Below are positions 29,287-39,359 of a stretch of 64,000 nucleotides of DNA, one piece after another (the first letter of the stretch is position 1; every line of letters begins with the position of its first letter). The DNA is from Schizochytrium sp. TIO01 (taxonomy: Eukaryota; Sar; Bigyra; Thraustochytrida; Thraustochytriidae), in the NCBI GenBank assembly GCA_004764695.1, contig SMSO01000032.1, positions 3,640,983 through 3,704,982 of the forward strand, given 5' to 3'. The notes beneath the pieces were generated by a model, which had not been told where the DNA came from, searched no databases, and worked only from the letters and a program-made list of their open reading frames with translations. Both the position numbers and the translations under genes were made by a program.

Positions 29287-32200
29287 CTAACCTAGGATTG
29301 TGGTTTGGGAAACCTTGGTAGGGGTCGGTGATTTAAGCTGCTTCTGACGTGCCAATCGTCGTTGCTCTCTCTTCTTATTCTGCCAATGCAAGAGACGTTC
29401 CATGTGTGCCTTCACCTTAACTAACTGGGCCGCATAATCCTCACTGTTGTGGTTGAAACGCTCCAGCAAGTCAAGCAACTGTCGGAAGTCACTTTCAGAC
29501 TCCTCCATTAGGCCAATTACCAGACTCAACTGACGCTCCTTCTCGATGAATGCTAAACGCAAGTCATGGTTACCTGCCTTAAGCGCATCAATTTGCTTCG
29601 AGGCAGATTGACGAAGTTCTTCAATCAGACTTGTACTCGTTCGAGACTCAGAGGTTCCAGGTGTTGTAAATAACCCACGGCGCGTTGCAATCGGTGTCTC
29701 GAAGGCTGCAAAGGGACTTGCGATAACATTCATATTGGTGTTAACAGAGTTCTGTCCAAGTTCGTTGCGTTCGTTTTCGTAACGACGTATGCTTTCTTTG
29801 ACAGTACTCAAGGAAGTGCCACTCGAGAAAGGAATAGTCTTCCCTTCTTCCTCCAGGCGGTCAAGACCCTCTTGAGCAAGGTCCTCCGCAATCCTCAACT
29901 CGCTCTTGAGAGCTCGATTTTCCTGGACAAGGGCATCAAATTCGCCTTGTAAGACCTCGTGCGCTTCCTGCAAAGTTTGAAGTTCCTTTCCACTATCTGA
30001 AGGGTGTTTGCTCTTGGGCGTTGAAGGTCTACTTTTGCTACCCCTCCTGTCGATACTATCGTCTTGGTTTCGGCGTGAGGAAGGGGTTGTCAGCAAATTT
30101 GCTTCTACACTGGCAAGGCGCGCTTGAAATTGTGCAAGGTCAGCTTGAGCCTTTGCCTCCGCACGACGGGCGGCCTTTATTTTATCATTACAAGCTTCAA
30201 TCTCGCGTTCTTTTTGAGACAGAAGTTTGCTGATCTCTGATGTTTCTTGCTGATATTCCATCATCTGAATATCTTTCTCTTGTAAAACGCGTTCCAAGTG
30301 GTCTAGTTTAGATTCCAGTTTCTGGATTGACCGCGCATGCAATGAACTCTTACGCAAACTTGATGTTACCCTAACGTCTTCGCCTGAAGGTTGTTTTCGA
30401 GCTTCATGAAGTTGCTTCCGAAGAACCTGGTTTTCTGACTCAAGAGCTTGAACACGCTCCTGCAGGAATTCAACAGAGGTTTGAAGCCTCGAGTTGCTCT
30501 CATTGAGCTGATCAACATTTGCAGAGTACGCACGGTCAGGTTCCTCCTTAGACATTCTTTTGGTGGCATTGTCAAGAAGATTAACCAATTCGACAACACC
30601 AAGATGCGGCGACGCTGCACCATGCCCAACAATATAGTCTAATGCACGGCATATTGCCATGGAGGCCAAGTCTACCTCCTGCCGAGCTACTTTTGCCTCA
30701 TCGGAGTTTTGCATAGATTTAACGCGAGCCAATTCAAATTGAAGCTGCTGTCTTGCATCAGTAGCAATCGCCTTTTCACTATTGGCACTGTCAAAGCGCT
30801 TCTGCAACTCAGCTTGTGTTTTCTTAAAATCCTCTTGAGTTTGCTCAGCCTGAGCAAGTAGAGCTTTCAGCTTGACAATCTCCTTATCCCTATCTGCAAG
30901 GGCATTCTGAAGTTCATTCATGGAGTCTTTCAACTGCGAAAACTCAGCAGAGCCATTGCCAGAATGTTGAATAAAACTTGTTAGTGATTTACACTCCGCT
31001 GCATGCCGTGTGGCCTGCGCTTCTGCAGCGTCGATTTGGGCTTGATAGCGCTTGGCCGCAGCCTTGTGCTTTCGTCCAGCACGATCGATCGCGATTCGGT
31101 GAGCTCGGCAGGCTTGACGATGCAAAATAGCCATACAGGTTCCGAGCGCAGTTTGCCGGCGCGAACGACTCAAAGCACGGTGAAGTTTTTCGTTTTCCAT
31201 TTTCAAGCGATTCAATGTTGTTTTCGCCTCTCCAAGAGCATCGGTGGCTGCATTGTAATCCGACTCGAGACGGGCAATTCGTTTTTGAGACCATTCCACA
31301 GAGTACGTTTCGGTTCCTTTTTGATCAATCTCTCCATGTCCAGTGAGATCACGTTCCATGGCAACAAGATCAGTATAACGCCTGCGCAATTCATCTTTCT
31401 GTTTTTCAACGTCCTTATGTGTTGATTCGGCTTGTTCTCGTGCGACTAATTCGCTTTGTCTACTTGCATCTAGACTTTCTTGTAGGCGTTCCTGGGTTTG
31501 AAGTGACTCTGCCAAAGCATTTCGCAACGATTTCACTTCTTCATCTAAGGCGGTTTTCTCTTTGCTCATAGACTGGAAGCATTCTTTCGACTGGCCCAGG
31601 CTCTGCTCCAAACCTTCAACCTTTAATTTTGTTCGGTCAAGCTCAGCTTGGGCCAATATACTACGTCTTTCATGCTCTGAGATCAAGCTGGCGTGCTTCT
31701 CCTCAGCTCCATTCAATGTCTCATTTACATCAACTAGTTTCTCCTCAAGCTTATCCCGCTCTCCGGTAACGGCCTTTAGCTCATCACTCATTTCGTTAAG
31801 TTTGATTTGGAGTTCATCCTTCTCACCACGCAAAGCATCCCGCTCGGACCTCAGCGTGGTTAAGTCTTTGGTTAGAGTTAAAACGTTCGCGTCAGAATCC
31901 AACGTGGCCTTTTCGTGGCGTTGTAATAGCTCAAGATTCGTGGCATCTTTTGTTCGCACCTTTTCTTTAAAGGACTCGTTCTCAGTTCGTAGGTTTTCTA
32001 GATCTGAGAGAGCTGTCTGCAGCTTGCTATTAGCATGCTGTTGTTGCTCCTTGTTCAACGTCTCTAGGTCATTAACTTGATTTTGCAAGAACAGAGTTGC
32101 CTTTTCAAGCTCAGATATCTTCAACTTCTCTTCTTGGTCAATTTTACGAAGAATGTCACATTCTCGAGACAACTTTTCATAGTCTTCAACCTGAGCTTGG

Positions 32201-35200
32201 AGATTTTTCAATTGGTTTCGTAAAGAATCACAGGAACTTTGAAGGCTCTCGAGTTCATCTTCCTTCTCCTCATTTGCGGTTCGCAAGTCTTGATTCTCTT
32301 TTTCAATTTTCGAAAGGGTAATTTGCAGATCCGTTGCATCTCCTGTAGCTTTTTTAATTTGTGATAAATGAATTGCAATTTGAGAATCTTTCTCCTTGAT
32401 CTCGTCTTCTAATTCTGTAACCCTTGTATTGCGTATCTCTAGAGTGTCTTCAAGTTCGCGGGTCCTCTCCGCGTTTGCTTCAGCATCTTCCGCTCGGGTT
32501 TGCAAGTCTTGCTTTTCATTTTCCACGGCGCTCACCACAGTGCGAAGTTGCTCCAGTTCCGCCTCAAGAGAGGTCATTCGTTCTAGAAAAGTTTCCTTTT
32601 CTGCGATTTTTCTATTTAGCTTTGTCTGTTGCTCTTCAGCAGTTTGCAGTTGCATCTTGAGGGTGTCCACCTGCCTTTGCAAGTCTGCTTTGGCAGATGA
32701 ATCTGACGTTTGGCTTTCGCGCAAAACTAGAATACTTGATTTCGCCTCTTGAAGTTGCTTATCGAGCAAAGCGTTTGCATTATCAAGTGCCTCAATTTTC
32801 ACCTTTAAGTCGGAAACAGTGGATTCAAGATTCACTCCTTTTTCAATGAGCGCTTGTTTCTCTTGTTGAAGCGTTTCGATACGGTTTATTGAGGACTCCG
32901 TCTCTGCAGCCAAGTGCTCCATCTTATCCTGCATTCCGGATATCTCCTCGTTGGAATTGGAAAGAGAGATATTCATCATATGGAGGTCTTCACGTCGTTT
33001 TGCATCAACCTCGCCAGCTTGATTCAGTTTTTCTCGGAGCATAGTCAAACTCTGCACAATGTCCTTAGTGTAATTTTGACCATTACTAGGCGTTGTGGGA
33101 CGCTTGTTCACTTGGTTCTCTATAGGGTTAGTCTGAGTGCCAGACTCCTCAGCAGCTAGGGATGTAACTGTTGAGAAAATAGGCCCTAACAATTCACTTG
33201 CCTCTTGGCACATTCGGCTCATCTCAGCTTCCAGGGAATCCGCTTTGGATGATTGCATTTTAAGTTCATTTGATTTTGTTTGCAGTGCACTATCGAGACC
33301 TTGGCTGTGTACCTGTGCTTTCCCCAGCTCATCCTGGCGCTGCGTAAGAGCGAACTCTAGGTCAGCAATTTTAGCTTGAAACTGCTTGGAAGCTTCTGTG
33401 CTACTGTTCTTTTCTCTCTGCAAATCATTCTCCAGATGAGAAATTCGCGTCTGAAGCTCTTGCGTTATCTGGCGCTCTTGATTACTACTCGCTGTTTGGG
33501 CGGATTGAAGTTCCTTAGCTTCATGCATGGCGGTCAGTGTGGCCTCATTTGCTGCTTTAAGTTGTTGTTCAAGAGCTGAAATACGAGCATTGCTTTCCTC
33601 AAGTGACCGGTTAAACTCGGATTCGCGGGCTGACAGAGTGTGCTTAGCCTCCTCGAGTTCAAAGCGCAGGTCGTCAAGTTCGTCAACGTCTTCTAAGAGA
33701 GGTGAAGAAACGTTTAAGAGTTCGTGAGGTGACCGGCTAAGAAAAGCTTGCAACTTTTCCCGTGCATTGAGTAAATACGCTTTAGCCGCAGCAACCTTTT
33801 CATCGCGCTGAATGAGCTCAGTTTCGAGAGCATCAACGTCAATCTGCGATACCACGGAAAGACCTAGAATGTCTGGAAGAGCTTTTGATTCGTCTTGAAA
33901 ACGGACGGTGGGTTGCAGACGCGCAGCAGTGTATGGTGCTGGCGGTACTGCAATACTAAGCGACCGAGGACGTTGGGCACGAGTGGCAGTTTGCGGAATA
34001 AGTGACCTGCGTCGGTCAAAACGTGGGGTTTGCAGAGACCGTGCAAGGTTATTATGTAATTTGCGCTCCAGCTCTTCGACTTTGTCCTGCAGACTTTGCT
34101 TCTCTGTGAGATTCAATGCAAGTTCACGTTGTAAGGTACCCACTTGTGCACGAAAGGCTTGAAGAATACGGTCACCAGTTTCAACTTGATTCAACTTGGC
34201 ATGCGTCTTAACTTTGCTGGCTCGGTGCGCAAATTGCAAGGTCGATCGTGTTTCATCGTGGTGAAGAATAGATGGCGAAACGCAGCAGATCATAGCTGTA
34301 TAAGAATTTCCACCAAGTGCAGACGTAAGAAGTCGCGTAAGTTTGCTGGAGCGAAAAGGGATGTGGGAGGAACCAGCATTAATAGCTGAGATGACATTTC
34401 CAAGCGCTGCAAGACTCTTATTGATGAAACCAGCCTCTTTGAGACGTTCTCCACTCGCACGGGTTTTGGACACCCGCTCGCTACCCGCTAGATCAATGAT
34501 ATTGAGAGTCGAGGTCGCCAAAGGTTTTTCATAAGTGTCCGCCCAGCGCCGTAAAGCGCCTTCTGCAGAGGAATCAAGATGATTTTCGTCACCCTGCGTG
34601 TCTCCATTCAGGTGTTGCTCCAGTGAATAAGAGGCGCCTATAGTCATGGCATCCTCGAGGCGTGGTCGACTTTCTACGCGAATCTGAAATATGGAGTGCG
34701 AGCGGCTACTTGATTCTGAGATATGGGTCACTCCAACTTTGCGAGATTCTTGGCCCCTGCTCACCAGTTCAAGAGCTTGCTCAGCAGAGTTAATGGCGAT
34801 CTCCGTGAGCCCTCTGACAATTGGTCCTCTCTGAGGATCTTCTGCGATACTGAGATGGTGTTTGGCAGGGTCCAAGAGATCCCTGACAACCTCTTGGTAG
34901 ATTTCGCAGTAGGAAGCGTGCAGCGAAAATCTGTACGCCTTGTCAAAGCCGTCCTTGTGCACAAGCGAAAACAGATCCTCTAGAGCAAGTTGAAGGATTC
35001 CTTTTTCCTGTTTAGACCCCGTGATCGTGTGCGTTTTCCCACTCGTGGTCTGCCCATAAGCAAGTACTGTGGCGTTATAACCCTCCACAACGCGTTCAAC
35101 CATTCCTGCCACCTGGTCCACATACACCTCTACCGTCTGTTCGTCAGGCGCAAAAACCCTATCAAAGGCAAACTTTGATTTCCTTCCATCTGGCAGATGT

Positions 35201-35565
35201 GCCAGTTCTTTGTCACTCAGGCTTGTAAAGTCAATCTCCTCAGATTCCATCTGCTGCATGTCCCACCTCCACGAGACTTTCTCGGACATTTCCTTTTCCA
35301 CATCCACAAGCGGCCGAACTCTCACACCCACAAGGACTCTGTCTAGTTCCTGTTCTCCCTGATCATCTAATGTGTTCTCATTTCCATTTGCAACCATGTT
35401 TCCACCAGATGCTCCAGCTCCATTTCCACGATCCCGCATATTCGAACCTGTACTAGATCCTGGTCCTGGCCGTCTCCACGCTGCTGCGGGCGTCATTGGT
35501 GCATTTTCTTTGGCATCATATAGTGGTGGCGACCTTGGCACCGCCATCGTGTTGCTTTGTGCCAT
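29287..35565 (-). CDS. CENP-E/kinesin-7-like giant motor protein
   Basis: N-terminal kinesin of 2092 residues, matching the size and design of CENP-E, which carries chromosomes at kinetochores. KEN at 19-21 (AKENAPMTP) is an APC/C degron candidate. Motor about 76-455: GYNATVLAYGQTTSGKT (P-loop 171-178; GQT-x-SGKT with a small non-Gly residue fits kinesin-7), ESSSRSH (284-290), DLAGSE (358-363) and RSSKLTRLLTSALGGN. A Gly/Asn-acidic insert of about 50 residues lies between switch I and switch II. A coiled coil runs about 470-2030, broken by a Pro/Arg-rich segment (about 510-560) and by SGTQTNP (808-814), an LC8-type site. The C-terminus is basic (KKREQRRLARQKQ) with SPTPTK, a CDK-like site. 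There is no prenylation CAAX. The ATG at 35565 follows an in-frame GTG. Confidence 0.93.
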   Translation of the reverse strand: MAQSNTMAVPRSPPLYDAKENAPMTPAAAWRRPGPGSSTGSNMRDRGNGAGASGGNMVANGNENTLDDQGEQELDRVLVGVRVRPLVDVEKEMSEKVSWRWDMQQMESEEIDFTSLSDKELAHLPDGRKSKFAFDRVFAPDEQTVEVYVDQVAGMVERVVEGYNATVLAYGQTTSGKTHTITGSKQEKGILQLALEDLFSLVHKDGFDKAYRFSLHASYCEIYQEVVRDLLDPAKHHLSIAEDPQRGPIVRGLTEIAINSAEQALELVSRGQESRKVGVTHISESSSRSHSIFQIRVESRPRLEDAMTIGASYSLEQHLNGDTQGDENHLDSSAEGALRRWADTYEKPLATSTLNIIDLAGSERVSKTRASGERLKEAGFINKSLAALGNVISAINAGSSHIPFRSSKLTRLLTSALGGNSYTAMICCVSPSILHHDETRSTLQFAHRASKVKTHAKLNQVETGDRILQAFRAQVGTLQRELALNLTEKQSLQDKVEELERKLHNNLARSLQTPRFDRRRSLIPQTATRAQRPRSLSIAVPPAPYTAARLQPTVRFQDESKALPDILGLSVVSQIDVDALETELIQRDEKVAAAKAYLLNAREKLQAFLSRSPHELLNVSSPLLEDVDELDDLRFELEEAKHTLSARESEFNRSLEESNARISALEQQLKAANEATLTAMHEAKELQSAQTASSNQERQITQELQTRISHLENDLQREKNSSTEASKQFQAKIADLEFALTQRQDELGKAQVHSQGLDSALQTKSNELKMQSSKADSLEAEMSRMCQEASELLGPIFSTVTSLAAEESGTQTNPIENQVNKRPTTPSNGQNYTKDIVQSLTMLREKLNQAGEVDAKRREDLHMMNISLSNSNEEISGMQDKMEHLAAETESSINRIETLQQEKQALIEKGVNLESTVSDLKVKIEALDNANALLDKQLQEAKSSILVLRESQTSDSSAKADLQRQVDTLKMQLQTAEEQQTKLNRKIAEKETFLERMTSLEAELEQLRTVVSAVENEKQDLQTRAEDAEANAERTRELEDTLEIRNTRVTELEDEIKEKDSQIAIHLSQIKKATGDATDLQITLSKIEKENQDLRTANEEKEDELESLQSSCDSLRNQLKNLQAQVEDYEKLSRECDILRKIDQEEKLKISELEKATLFLQNQVNDLETLNKEQQQHANSKLQTALSDLENLRTENESFKEKVRTKDATNLELLQRHEKATLDSDANVLTLTKDLTTLRSERDALRGEKDELQIKLNEMSDELKAVTGERDKLEEKLVDVNETLNGAEEKHASLISEHERRSILAQAELDRTKLKVEGLEQSLGQSKECFQSMSKEKTALDEEVKSLRNALAESLQTQERLQESLDASRQSELVAREQAESTHKDVEKQKDELRRRYTDLVAMERDLTGHGEIDQKGTETYSVEWSQKRIARLESDYNAATDALGEAKTTLNRLKMENEKLHRALSRSRRQTALGTCMAILHRQACRAHRIAIDRAGRKHKAAAKRYQAQIDAAEAQATRHAAECKSLTSFIQHSGNGSAEFSQLKDSMNELQNALADRDKEIVKLKALLAQAEQTQEDFKKTQAELQKRFDSANSEKAIATDARQQLQFELARVKSMQNSDEAKVARQEVDLASMAICRALDYIVGHGAASPHLGVVELVNLLDNATKRMSKEEPDRAYSANVDQLNESNSRLQTSVEFLQERVQALESENQVLRKQLHEARKQPSGEDVRVTSSLRKSSLHARSIQKLESKLDHLERVLQEKDIQMMEYQQETSEISKLLSQKEREIEACNDKIKAARRAEAKAQADLAQFQARLASVEANLLTTPSSRRNQDDSIDRRGSKSRPSTPKSKHPSDSGKELQTLQEAHEVLQGEFDALVQENRALKSELRIAEDLAQEGLDRLEEEGKTIPFSSGTSLSTVKESIRRYENERNELGQNSVNTNMNVIASPFAAFETPIATRRGLFTTPGTSESRTSTSLIEELRQSASKQIDALKAGNHDLRLAFIEKERQLSLVIGLMEESESDFRQLLDLLERFNHNSEDYAAQLVKVKAHMERLLHWQNKKREQRRLARQKQLKSPTPTKVSQTTILG

Positions 35566-36738
35566 TACCACGCTTGTCTTCCTCTTCTGGGTCGTTTTGG
35601 TCGCCGTTTAACTTGTTGCTAATGACGTGCTGCTAATAGCAATGATGGTGTTGGCGATGGTGCTTGCGCTTGCAACGACGCCGTTGTTGCCCCTTACCAA
35701 ACCACCAAAAGGTTGCTACCTCTACCCTGAGAACGTTCGCAATCCACGCCCCGCGCCCTTGGGAGGCTACTCGAAACGCCGCCGCGGCGCATCGCCACTC
35801 GGAACTGCTTTGGATTGGTGTGAGAAGGAGATAATCGACGAAATTGAACAATATATATATTTTTTCCATGGCTCATTTTCATAGCGCCAGCTTTTCATTT
35901 TTGTAGGCGCTTGAGAACTACTTTAAGTCTTGCTCTGGACATGAGAATGTGACATGCCTTCATCAGATTTCAAGTGATCCTATGTTTGAGGCTCAGATGA
36001 AGGAATGTATAAAGGACTGTGCCCATAAAACCTGTGATATATTCATTGTTTAATGTTTGGGTACAGGCGATGGAATTTGCTGTGGAGCAGTACCATTACA
36101 TTTGCACAGGAACGTATTTGCAATTTGGGCTGTGTGAGTCGAGTTGATTCAACATATAGATGATGTTCATTAAGGTATCTGAGATTATGTACGTAAGCAC
36201 CTACCAACTATTCTGGATCAGATTGATCCTCCTCAATCAACTGTTTCTAATGAACGAGAACGGTAGTTAGTTCATTAAATCGTTGCTGCTAGCGTTTAAC
36301 CAATGTAAACTGGGACAGCCAATCAAGGCAACTCAATCAGATATCATGCGCAACGAATACATGCAGAACCTAGTTGGTAATTCCTCATGCATTTATGTTT
36401 GCTCAGCGTGCTTATTCTGAGGCCCGACTTTGATTTCACTTCTATCTCTCCAAATGATTCGTTCACATGTGCATCATCCTTGATGTTACATTGAAGTCAG
36501 ACTCTACAATGGAGTATTGCTGCAGAAAGTAGTTTATACATGTATAACCTATTTCCCAGCATCCTATATCCTACTTGTACAAGTCCAGCCAACAACGGTA
36601 GTTATAAGCAGAGAGCGATAAAACGAGAGAAAGGAGAAGATAGAAGAACATGAAAAATGAGGGAGTGGTCCTGATAACAGATCCTCAATAACGTCGCACC
36701 GGCTGCTGCTACTTGGCGCTGGGGCCCACGTTGGCGTC
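35566..36738. other. Divergent promoter region between CENP-E-like and TMEM209-like genes
   Basis: 1.2 kb. An 80-codon frame from 35642 begins with a hydrophobic run but has no recognisable family and overlaps the CENP-E 5' flank. The rest is AT-rich, non-repetitive and without a gene. Confidence 0.55.
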
Positions 36739-38775
36739 ATGAGGTCACAGAGGGAGGCTCTGGACGCCCATGTGCGTCTGCACCGTCTGCACGAGCGTAG
36801 GCGTTCGCTGCGATGGAGCATGGCCGCCTCGCTTGCTCTATTGGCCGCTGCCTTGACACTCGTGCACATCGACGAAACCAATGCCGCTAGCTCTGACTCC
36901 GACCGTCTCGACGACGAATTTTCCGAGTCAGCGATAACCTCAATCACCCGCAAATTTATGCTCTTTGCACTCACGATTCGCCTTGTCTGCGGTCTGGGAC
37001 CTTCTTATGAAGGACAAAATGCCGTATTTCTGACCTGGATTTTGATTGTGTTGCGAATTATGATCTTTGTATGCGCTGTACTTGCTGTGCAGACCATGCG
37101 TAAGGGTGCTCTCGTAGTTTCTCAAGTTTACAGTTCGGGGATTTCTGGGTCAGGGTCTTCGGCGTCCTCAACTTCTTCATCTGGAAAGCCATCTTCGACG
37201 TTGAATGCGGCGCAATCAAGGTTGTTAGGACTTGGATCTGCTGCCGGGGTAATCCGAGATGCTTTCAAGGCTCGCAAAGAGCAAGCCTGGGAACATCATA
37301 ACTCCAACAGTTCTGAAGCAAAAGATGTCGATCCTGCCTTGGACAACGAAACCACTAGTAGTAACGGTTACATCAACAAAAGCAAAATCAGCGGATCCTA
37401 CATGAACCACGATGAAGCGCCCATGACACCTGAAGTACGAAGGCGTGTTTCGTATAGTAGTCCTGGGAGTGCGGCGAGCTACGGAGTTCGACGTCGCCAT
37501 GCCACACAGTTCAGGCCAAGCCCATCGTTGCAGAGCCCAGGCTACATGAACCGCCCTGCAAGTAGTGGCGCATCTCTGTATTTGGCGTCTCTAAGGTCTA
37601 CACCGGGCAAGGGATTAAACAGCCCTATGGGAACTCCTAATGGCATGAGCACGCCGTCTAGCACAACATGCCCGAACTGTGCTTCTCCCGTAGTGATGCA
37701 GTTCTCTCCATTCAAGAGCACGAGCTCAATTAGTGACATGGATGAGGCCGCATACCTGTTGCTGCAGTCTTTGCCTGTGGACTGGGATCACAGTGTTGTT
37801 TCTTCGTCAAGCGGTCGTGGGAACCAGAACGTGGCGAATGTTATCGACGACTGGACGGATAACTTGATTCGGGCACTCTCGAAATACGCCCGGGATAACA
37901 TTATCGAGCCTCTGGAAAGTAATACTCGGAGCCTGATTGAGTTGAACAACCAAGTATTCTCGCGCAGTGTCTTGGACCAAAGTTTGGAAGCTCCTATTTT
38001 GCCGTTTGGGACATCTGGACAACAGCCGACAGCACTGGGCGCTGGCGGCATGAATGGAATGGGCCAACTTGACTTGCCATTGCAGCAGCACCAGCAACAA
38101 CTGATGATGGTGCAGCAGCAGCAGCAACCGCTGGAACTTGCTCGTCAGCGTAGTATCCAATATTACAGCAACTTAGTTCAGCAGCAGCCGAATAATCAGC
38201 AAGTTTTGTACCAAGCGCAACAAGACATGAATTCGATCAACCGTCTCCTCGATGAACGCCTCCGCCTTGAAAAATCCTTGACGGTGGTGGCCAACCCACT
38301 CTTGCTAGCGGGTCAGGGCGCATACAACAAAGCAACTGTTCTTGCCCATCTGAAGTCCTTGTTCGGTAGCCCTGATCGTCTCAGCAAGTACCAATGGGAC
38401 GCGGTAGCTCCGCCATGTGATGCAGATATTCTTATTCATATTGCTTGTGATTGGTTAAAACGGTCCATGCACCTCGGGGACAATCGTCCGATGTTCTTTG
38501 CAAACCCGCAACGTGATATGCCAGTGCCTGAACCGGGTTTCTTTGCAGCTCAGAAGTGGTGGGGTCTCGAACGCACAACAGTGCCCGCACCTGATGGGCA
38601 CAGTGTTCCGCACTTCCAGCTCTATTTCCATGGCTGCTTATGGCAAGTCCGTTCAGGTCGCCAAAACGCCTTACAAGCTATTGCCTTGCTTATTTATGGC
38701 ATGAAGGTGCGTCGCTCGCCTGACATTGAAAAAGTTGAATGGGTTATTGGAGGTCAATCCTTCTCAGCAATTTAG
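36739..38775 (+). CDS. TMEM209-like nuclear-envelope protein
   Basis: 678 residues. The N-terminus is basic, with hydrophobic helices at about 27-44 and 94-119 (VFLTWILIVLRIMIFVCAVL) and perhaps a weaker one at 72-88, as in TMEM209. A long Ser/Gly/Pro-rich disordered middle (about 125-330) contains CPNCASPVV, a CxxC knuckle. The C-terminal 340 residues match the domain called CytochromB561_N in TMEM209: WTDNLIRALSKYARDNIIEP, LLDERLRLEKSL, HIACDWLKRSM, FQLYFHGCLW and QAIALLIYGMKV. A Gln-rich loop lies at about 445-500. Animal TMEM209 sits in the nuclear envelope and contacts nucleoporins; the role here is inferred. Despite the domain name it is not a cytochrome. Confidence 0.82.
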   Translation: MRSQREALDAHVRLHRLHERRRSLRWSMAASLALLAAALTLVHIDETNAASSDSDRLDDEFSESAITSITRKFMLFALTIRLVCGLGPSYEGQNAVFLTWILIVLRIMIFVCAVLAVQTMRKGALVVSQVYSSGISGSGSSASSTSSSGKPSSTLNAAQSRLLGLGSAAGVIRDAFKARKEQAWEHHNSNSSEAKDVDPALDNETTSSNGYINKSKISGSYMNHDEAPMTPEVRRRVSYSSPGSAASYGVRRRHATQFRPSPSLQSPGYMNRPASSGASLYLASLRSTPGKGLNSPMGTPNGMSTPSSTTCPNCASPVVMQFSPFKSTSSISDMDEAAYLLLQSLPVDWDHSVVSSSSGRGNQNVANVIDDWTDNLIRALSKYARDNIIEPLESNTRSLIELNNQVFSRSVLDQSLEAPILPFGTSGQQPTALGAGGMNGMGQLDLPLQQHQQQLMMVQQQQQPLELARQRSIQYYSNLVQQQPNNQQVLYQAQQDMNSINRLLDERLRLEKSLTVVANPLLLAGQGAYNKATVLAHLKSLFGSPDRLSKYQWDAVAPPCDADILIHIACDWLKRSMHLGDNRPMFFANPQRDMPVPEPGFFAAQKWWGLERTTVPAPDGHSVPHFQLYFHGCLWQVRSGRQNALQAIALLIYGMKVRRSPDIEKVEWVIGGQSFSAI

Positions 38776-39359
38776 GCGCGCGTCTGCTGTGTACACCGTA
38801 TGATAAGAAGACGGCGTGTCTTCCTCTATTTCAAGTTCTTTGATGATCTATCTGCTTTGGGTATTGGCTTGATTTGTCTCGATGATCAATTCTATTGCGC
38901 GAGTTATCTTTAATGCCATCTAAGTTCTCATACAACACAAACTTTGGAATTTAAAACACACGAAGGTAATCAAAAAGAAAAAGAAGAGAAGAGATAGAGA
39001 ACAAGATGAGGATGAATGACTAGACTTAAAGAAACAATTAGATCTACTACCACTTCAGTTACTAGTTCATATATTTACCACCACTGTGCTCAAATTGATG
39101 ACCTTCTTTTTTTCATATTTTCCGTTGTACAAAATTTTAGATTAACCCAGATCTTGACAAGTCCCATTCAGGAAGCTGGGACAACTAATAAGCAAGTTTA
39201 TTTGGTGTTCAGCTGTTGTTTCCGTGCCTGCTTTCTTTCAATTGACTCAGCAGGGCTGAAAAGAAGAAAAGCGATATTGACTATGTAATACTATTGTATA
39301 AAAAATTGAGAAGGAATTAAATGAAATACAGTAAATTTGGGACGACTGAGGAAAGAGCT
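38776..39359. other. Convergent intergenic gap
   Basis: 584 bp, AT-rich 3' flanks of two convergent genes. No gene or repeat stands out. Confidence 0.6.

Noticed and set aside
35642-35884. 80-codon frame with a signal-peptide-like start
   Set aside because: It lies in the CENP-E 5' flank, has no homologue I recognise, and its hydrophobic start comes from a GATGGTG/TTGGCG-rich stretch.
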